DNA from: Acetatifactor sp.
GTDB taxonomy: Bacteria; Bacillota; Clostridia; Lachnospirales; Lachnospiraceae
Assembly (NCBI GenBank): GCA_016290775.1
Contig: JAEEVF010000002.1
Span: forward strand, 1-64,000
Length of the DNA stretch: 64,000 nt
Reading direction: 5' to 3'
Of this stretch, positions 59,778 through 64,000 are shown piece by piece. Under the pieces are notes generated by a model. The model did not search any database. It was not told where the DNA came from and saw only the letters and a list, made by a program, of their open reading frames with translations. The number at the start of each line of letters is the position of its first letter. Within the stretch, counting starts at the first letter, position 1. A program made the position numbers and the translations under genes.

Positions 59778-60701
59778 ATGCGGAATTTACGTTTGCTGCT
59801 TAAAAGAAATCGCATCTGGGTAGGCGTGGCCGTGCTGGCAGCCATATTTTCCAACCTTTCGCAGATGATCTACACCTATTACGTCGGCGAGCTTGCGAAT
59901 CGGATTGTGGGAAGGACCATGATCGGCCTGGCCTTTTTGGCCGTGCTCGGCGGCTTCTTGGTCTCGAACGCCGTGACGCAGTTTTTGAATCAATATTTCG
60001 GCCGCTTTGCTGCAGAGAAAATGGCGCACAGCCTTCGCATGGGCTATGCTACAAGGCTTCTTAGAAAGGCGACGAATGACAGGGAAGGCCTAAGCGTCTC
60101 CTCCGCCATGTCCGTTGCACAAAACGAACTTGCGCAGGCGGATGCATATCTTGGCAATACCTTTTTTGACGTTTTCGGAATGGCTTTTACCGGAATACTT
60201 GCAACAATCTTTTTGCTGCTGCAGGACATTCTCCTGACGTTGACGCTGTTGCTTCCCACCGTTCTCATCCTGGTCTACGTGCGGTTCTCCAGCCGTAAGC
60301 TTTCTGGGATCGTATCAAGTACGCAGACGGAAAAAGCCCGGATGAATCAGGTGGTATATTCTGCCGTCTCCGCATTTCCTGCAGTTAAGGTTTTTGACGG
60401 CGAGGCGTTATGCAAGGGGGCGTTCCGCAAAAGGCTTCTGGCATGGGAGGGGCACGCAACGAAAAACGGTCGATGGCATGCGCTCTACAACACATTGTCC
60501 GGAATCTTGTCGAGGGTTCCACTTTTATTGCTTCTTTTGGTCGGAGGCTACATGGTGATCCGCGAGAACATCCAGATCGGCACGCTGATCGTGTTCCTAA
60601 ATCTTCAAAAGAGCCTGACCTTGTCCATTATGAACCTGCCGTCCTGGCTTTCGGGTTTTCAGGTTTTCACCACAAATCTCTCAAGGGTCGAGATAGAATA
60701 G
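59778..60701 (+). CDS. ABC exporter transmembrane-domain protein, split
   Basis: A 307-residue type IV ABC exporter membrane domain with six transmembrane helices. The usual nucleotide-binding domain is not fused; a separate gene follows after 9 bases, with an AGGAGAAG site of its own. The frame ends in NLSRVEIE, which in fused exporters would run straight into the ATP-binding domain. GGAGGA site before the ATG. Probably part of a multidrug- or peptide-type exporter with the genes downstream. Confidence 0.88.
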   Translation: MRNLRLLLKRNRIWVGVAVLAAIFSNLSQMIYTYYVGELANRIVGRTMIGLAFLAVLGGFLVSNAVTQFLNQYFGRFAAEKMAHSLRMGYATRLLRKATNDREGLSVSSAMSVAQNELAQADAYLGNTFFDVFGMAFTGILATIFLLLQDILLTLTLLLPTVLILVYVRFSSRKLSGIVSSTQTEKARMNQVVYSAVSAFPAVKVFDGEALCKGAFRKRLLAWEGHATKNGRWHALYNTLSGILSRVPLLLLLLVGGYMVIRENIQIGTLIVFLNLQKSLTLSIMNLPSWLSGFQVFTTNLSRVEIE

Positions 60702-60710
60702 GAGAAGCAT

Positions 60711-61379
60711 ATGATAGAGCTGAAGAATGTCGCATTTACGTATCAAGAAAAGATTGTCTTCCAGGAGCTTTCACTGAAGGTGGAGAAGGGGCAGAAGGTT
60801 GGCATTGTCGGTGAGAGCGGCTGCGGAAAAAGCACGCTCCTTCGGCTGATCGCAGGCCTGTATCGGCCTGCCGAGGGAGGCGTCACGGTGGACGGGGAAA
60901 ACGACCCCGAAAAGATCAGTCAGAAGGTTTCCATTGTTTTGCAGACGCCCATGCTTTTGCCGCTTACCATCCGCGAAAACATCACAATGGGGCATGCCTT
61001 TTCTGAGGAATGGATCCGGCAGGTTTGTGCGGCATCCAATCTGACAAAATGGATCGAAACGCTTCCAAACGGCATCGATACTTATCTTGGCGACCGTGCG
61101 GACGAACTTTCCGGCGGGCAGGCGCAGCGCATTGCCATCGCACGCGCCATGTGTAAGAATGCGCAGGTCTTGCTCCTGGACGAACCGACCTCAGCATTGG
61201 ACGGTGAAAATGCGGCAGCAGTCCTGGAGGCATTGGATCACTTTGGGGAAGATAAAACGGTGCTCCACGTGACACACAGACCTGAACACCTTGTGGGGTA
61301 TGACCGCATCCTGCGCATGGAGGGCGGAAAGCTCTTGGAGGCAAACGCATCCTGCGCATGGAGGGCGGTAAGCTTATAG
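60711..61379 (+). CDS. ABC exporter ATP-binding protein, C-terminus altered by duplication
   Basis: A 222-residue ABC ATPase: Walker A GESGCGKSTLLRL, Q-loop VLQTPMLLP, signature LSGGQAQRIAIARAM, Walker B VLLLDEPTSALDGEN and H-loop THRPEH. A 41-base tandem duplication at 61305-61386 shifts the frame at the end, so the present protein ends ASCAWRAVSL. Reading the second copy in the original frame gives RILRMEGGKLIEATVS and a TGA at 61416. The core is intact. Confidence 0.88.
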   Translation: MIELKNVAFTYQEKIVFQELSLKVEKGQKVGIVGESGCGKSTLLRLIAGLYRPAEGGVTVDGENDPEKISQKVSIVLQTPMLLPLTIRENITMGHAFSEEWIRQVCAASNLTKWIETLPNGIDTYLGDRADELSGGQAQRIAIARAMCKNAQVLLLDEPTSALDGENAAAVLEALDHFGEDKTVLHVTHRPEHLVGYDRILRMEGGKLLEANASCAWRAVSL

Positions 61380-61386
61380 AGGCGAC
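61305..61386 (+). repeat. 41-bp tandem duplication inside ABC ATPase gene
   Basis: 61305-61345 and 61346-61386 begin with the identical 23 bases CGCATCCTGCGCATGGAGGG plus CGG and then diverge slightly (about 35 of 41 match). 41 is not a multiple of three, so the duplication changes the reading frame. Confidence 0.9.
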
Positions 61387-61431
61387 CGTATCGACGGAGG
61401 GTAAAGAAGAGACCTGACCGGGAGGAAGACT

Positions 61432-62400
61432 ATGGATCGAAGAGTCGTAAGAATATTAAAGAGCCTTGGGCTTTGGAAGCGTTTTGTGGTGATGCTGATC
61501 CTGCGTTCGCCGTTTGATTTCCTAAACGCAGTGCTTGGCGCCAACATGCTGGAGCGCTTTCTTCGCATTGCGCAGCAGCAAGACGCGCAAAACCTACAGC
61601 GGAATTTCTGGAGTTTTCTGCTGTTTACGGTGTTGCTTTTTGGATATAATGCGACCATATGGGCCACTGTCTCCGTCAGGGCGGACATGCTTTTCCATGA
61701 AAGGCTACGGACCCGCCTTTTTGAGACGATGCTTTCGCAAACGCAGCAGGAAATGGAGGAGCGTTCCGCGGGGGACTGGATCACTCGGCTGAATTCGGAT
61801 GTGGACAAGACGGCGAATTATCTCACGGAGCCCATAAATTTCATGCATCGGTCGATCGCGATCGTGAACCTGGTCCTGTCCTCCGTGGTGCTCATGATCC
61901 TGAATGCGAAGCTTTATCTGGCGGCGATCCTTGTCATGATTCCGTTCTTTTTCCTTGGCGCAGTGATCGTCATCCGAAAGATCCCGACCTATCGCAAAAA
62001 GGCGCAGGAAGCCTTTGCAACCTATGTGAGTTGGATGGAGCCGATCGTCAACGCCGGAGAGGCGATCCGCATTTTCGACGGCGGGCAGATCACCCTTCAA
62101 AAAGTGGAGGAGGCAAGCAAGGAAATCCTTCGTGAAAACATGAGGGCACACAGGCTCACGGCCTTCTCTTCGCTGGTAAATATTTTCTCGGGAAATCTTG
62201 GATATCTGTTGCTTCTCCTTATGGGAAATAGTATGATGGGAAGTGAGGTCAGAGATTTTGCGCAGCTTTCGAAGATCACGCAATATCGCGGCGAAATGAT
62301 GCGTAGCGTCATGTGCGTAAGTAACTGCCAAAGCCGCATGAAGGCAAACCTTTCCGGAGCGATCCGCGTGGAGGAAGTGCTTGGGAAAAAGAGCCAGTAA
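61432..62400 (+). CDS. second ABC exporter transmembrane-domain protein
   Basis: A 322-residue ABC exporter membrane domain with six transmembrane helices and no nucleotide-binding domain. It is the partner of the protein at 59778; the frame ends in RVEEVLGKKSQ and MerR follows, with no second NBD gene. So the locus encodes two TMD proteins and one NBD. An NBD homodimer might serve a TMD heterodimer. The ribosome site GGGAGG lies before the ATG. Confidence 0.87.
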   Translation: MDRRVVRILKSLGLWKRFVVMLILRSPFDFLNAVLGANMLERFLRIAQQQDAQNLQRNFWSFLLFTVLLFGYNATIWATVSVRADMLFHERLRTRLFETMLSQTQQEMEERSAGDWITRLNSDVDKTANYLTEPINFMHRSIAIVNLVLSSVVLMILNAKLYLAAILVMIPFFFLGAVIVIRKIPTYRKKAQEAFATYVSWMEPIVNAGEAIRIFDGGQITLQKVEEASKEILRENMRAHRLTAFSSLVNIFSGNLGYLLLLLMGNSMMGSEVRDFAQLSKITQYRGEMMRSVMCVSNCQSRMKANLSGAIRVEEVLGKKSQ

Positions 62401-62410
62401 GGAGGCCGAC

Positions 62411-62890
62411 ATGGAAGGATCAGAGGTGCAATTGCTCAAGATCGGTGAGCTTGCCGCACTGGCAGGCGTCTCCGTAAAGGCCCTTCGGGTCTATGAAAAA
62501 AAGAACGTCATAAAGCCGGTCATGGTGGATGAGGAGACGGGCTATCGGTATTATTCTCCCGATCAATTCCAACAGATCGAGGCGCTGATCGAACTTCAGG
62601 ACATGGGCTTTACGCTGAACGAGATCGCGAAGATCCTGTCCGGCAAGTGTTCGAAGGAAGAACTGGATTCTTTGTTTGAGGAAAAGCAGACGGCCCTGCA
62701 GGAAATCATCTGGAAAACGGAAGCGAAGATCCGGGAACTCGATGTCATGAAAGCAAGTCTCTCGCAAGGCTCCGAAGCGGAAAAGCTAAGTCAGATGACG
62801 GATGAGGAGCGCGCATGGTATCTCGCAAAGCTCGTCCGGGTCAACGAGGAGAATGTGCGCCAGACCCTCAGCGAGGTGCTGTGGCTGTAG
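62411..62890 (+). CDS. MerR family regulator
   Basis: A 159-residue MerR-family protein. HTH: LKIGELAALAGVSVKALRVYE near 9-29 with the wing YYSPDQFQQIEAL, followed by a long dimerisation helix about 85-130. There is no metal-binding cysteine set and no multidrug-binding domain. It follows the exporter genes and probably controls them. The ATG at 62411 has an AAGGAGG site at 62400-62406; an upstream in-frame start is weaker. Confidence 0.9.
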   Translation: MEGSEVQLLKIGELAALAGVSVKALRVYEKKNVIKPVMVDEETGYRYYSPDQFQQIEALIELQDMGFTLNEIAKILSGKCSKEELDSLFEEKQTALQEIIWKTEAKIRELDVMKASLSQGSEAEKLSQMTDEERAWYLAKLVRVNEENVRQTLSEVLWL

Positions 62891-62958
62891 GCTTGTCGCA
62901 AGCATATGACGGCGCCCACAAGCATTCTTGCACAGTGCAATAAGGTTGGAGGCAAAAG

Positions 62959-64000
62959 ATGAAGATCATACATACGGCGGATCTGCATTTGGATTCGAAA
63001 CTAAAAAGGCATTTGGATGACCGGCGCGCGAAGGAGCGGCGGGATGAACTCCTTTTGACCTTTCAAAGGCTTGTGGAATATGGAGCTCATGAGGGCGTGG
63101 AGGCGATCCTCATCGCGGGGGATCTTTTTGACGCGGCCAAAATCAGTGCGACTGCAAGAAATGCCGTATATCATGCCGTAAAGAATCACCCCGATCTGCA
63201 GTTCTTTTATCTTCGCGGGAACCATGACGCAGATGGTTTTTTGCAGGACGTAAAGGATCGTTTTGAAGAACTCCCTGAAAACCTGAAACTCTTTTCAGAC
63301 ACATGGACGAGCTACGAGCTTTGCGGCAGGGACGGCGCGAGCGTCGTGATCACCGGCGCTGAGATGAATGCGGAGAACAAGGGAAAGCTTGCTGCTTCAC
63401 TTCTTTTGGACCAGGCGAAGAGGAATATCGTGACGCTCCACGGCCAGGAAGTGGAGACCGCAGGAAAGAAGGATGCGGAGATCATACCGCTTCGAGAGTA
63501 TAAGAATAAGGGCATTGATTATCTGGCGCTGGGGCATATCCATGCGCCGAAGCTGGAGAAATTGGATGCCCGCGGCGTATATGCCTACGCCGGCTGTCTG
63601 GAGGGCAGAGGCTTTGATGAGTGTGGCCCGCGCGGATTTTATCTTCTCGAGGTGTCTGCGGATACTATAAAGGCGCAGTTTGTCCCTTTCGCAAAGCGCG
63701 TGACGTACGAGCTTTCCGTGGACGTTTCCAAGGCACTGGTTTCGGATGACGTGGTAGCATGCATCCGTAAGGAAGCCAAGGCTGCAGGCGTTACGGGAGA
63801 GGATCTTGTGAAGGCCGTTTTGGTCGGTGAAACCGAAATGGATGCAGAGTTTGACTTAGGATATGTCGCAAAGGCTTTGGAGGAGGAATTCTATTTCTTC
63901 AAGGTCAAGGATCAAAGCCGCCCCAAAGTGGATTATGAGCGCTTTGCATTGGACGCATCCCTTAAGGGGGAGTACGTGCGAAGGATCCGGGAAGCAGTGC
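62959..64000 (+). CDS. SbcD-type DNA repair exonuclease (partial at window end)
   Basis: Frame open to the window edge, 347 codons visible. A metallophosphoesterase of the SbcD/Mre11 type: HTADLHLDS (metal Asp and His), LIAGDLFD, RGNHDAD, TLHGQE and LALGHIHAP, in normal order. Family members form a nuclease with an SMC-like SbcC ATPase, normally encoded just downstream, and process DNA ends and hairpins. The ATG has a TTGGAGGC site at 62945-62952. The C-terminus is cut by the window. Confidence 0.92.
   Translation, partial: MKIIHTADLHLDSKLKRHLDDRRAKERRDELLLTFQRLVEYGAHEGVEAILIAGDLFDAAKISATARNAVYHAVKNHPDLQFFYLRGNHDADGFLQDVKDRFEELPENLKLFSDTWTSYELCGRDGASVVITGAEMNAENKGKLAASLLLDQAKRNIVTLHGQEVETAGKKDAEIIPLREYKNKGIDYLALGHIHAPKLEKLDARGVYAYAGCLEGRGFDECGPRGFYLLEVSADTIKAQFVPFAKRVTYELSVDVSKALVSDDVVACIRKEAKAAGVTGEDLVKAVLVGETEMDAEFDLGYVAKALEEEFYFFKVKDQSRPKVDYERFALDASLKGEYVRRIREAV

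Noticed and set aside
1..64000. CRISPR array
   Set aside because: No set of regularly spaced direct repeats with unique spacers; the 33-bp tandem at 57931 has no spacer and is a REP-like unit.
1..64000. Complete insertion sequence or rRNA operon
   Set aside because: No transposase frame, terminal inverted repeats with target duplications, or rRNA sequence was recognised.

Overview
The window looks like a chromosomal segment of a Gram-positive, low-to-moderate GC clostridial Firmicute, most likely a Lachnospiraceae-type gut or rumen anaerobe. This rests on strong AGGAGG-type ribosome sites, intrinsic terminators, a family set typical of that group (DUF3048 lipoprotein, TSCPD protein, UPF0340, YitT, LytTR plus DUF3021, CPBP protease, LuxS/MtnN), and REP-like palindromes built on a GGGGACGGTTC core. 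No species can be named from the sequence alone.

Layout. (1) 1-8060: AT-richer surface-polysaccharide locus: O-antigen polymerase/ligase-like protein, polysaccharide pyruvyl transferase, a MenD-like ThDP enzyme, Wzx-type flippase, a convergent sugar-transfer ATP-grasp protein, and an acyltransferase. (2) 8059-11742: NUDIX-HD fusion, CubicO-type serine hydrolase, LytTR regulator with its DUF3021 membrane partner. (3) 11797-22805, minus strand: CPBP protease, membrane LuxR regulator, an 1129-residue zinc-ribbon/TPR membrane protein, a lipoprotein and a small protein, then a structured RNA closed by a 15-bp helix, followed by a stand-alone reverse transcriptase translationally coupled to a PTS EIIC and a YitT protein. 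(4) 22965-37466: cell-envelope and metabolic genes (lipoproteins, amidase, ArsB/NhaD-type transporter, deacetylase, UPF0340, orphan C5 DNA methyltransferase coupled to murG, TSCPD protein, pgi, hydroxyacid dehydrogenase, GtrA, luxS-mtnN, DUF3048). (5) 37575-48616: a periplasmic-binding-fold GGDEF protein, esterase lipoprotein, YD-repeat lipoprotein, aldo/keto reductase, and a two-component system next to a peptide-type ABC transporter. (6) 48634-52476: AT-rich accessory segment between two identical 42-bp tRNA-derived repeats, holding a toxin-like/immunity-like pair, a DUF4417 gene, a small-RNA locus and a Fic protein, ending at tRNA-Pro(CGG). (7) 52632-64000: cyclase, beta-helix protein, zinc-ribbon membrane protein, RlmI-type methyltransferase, REP-like repeats around a candidate stand-alone small RNA, a split ABC exporter with two TMD genes and one NBD gene, MerR regulator, and an SbcD-type nuclease cut by the window edge.

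The most unusual item is the RNA-plus-reverse-transcriptase module at 11797-15167. An RNA bounded by complementary ends lies directly upstream of an intron-less reverse transcriptase, as in retrons and several defence RTs. However, the protein has group-II-like motifs and its stop codon overlaps the start of a sugar-transporter-like membrane gene, which is not a described arrangement that I recognise. The second is the promoter-to-terminator RNA at 58055-58206 with twin hairpins carrying the same GACGA loop. All functional statements come from reading translations and motifs; no searches were run.
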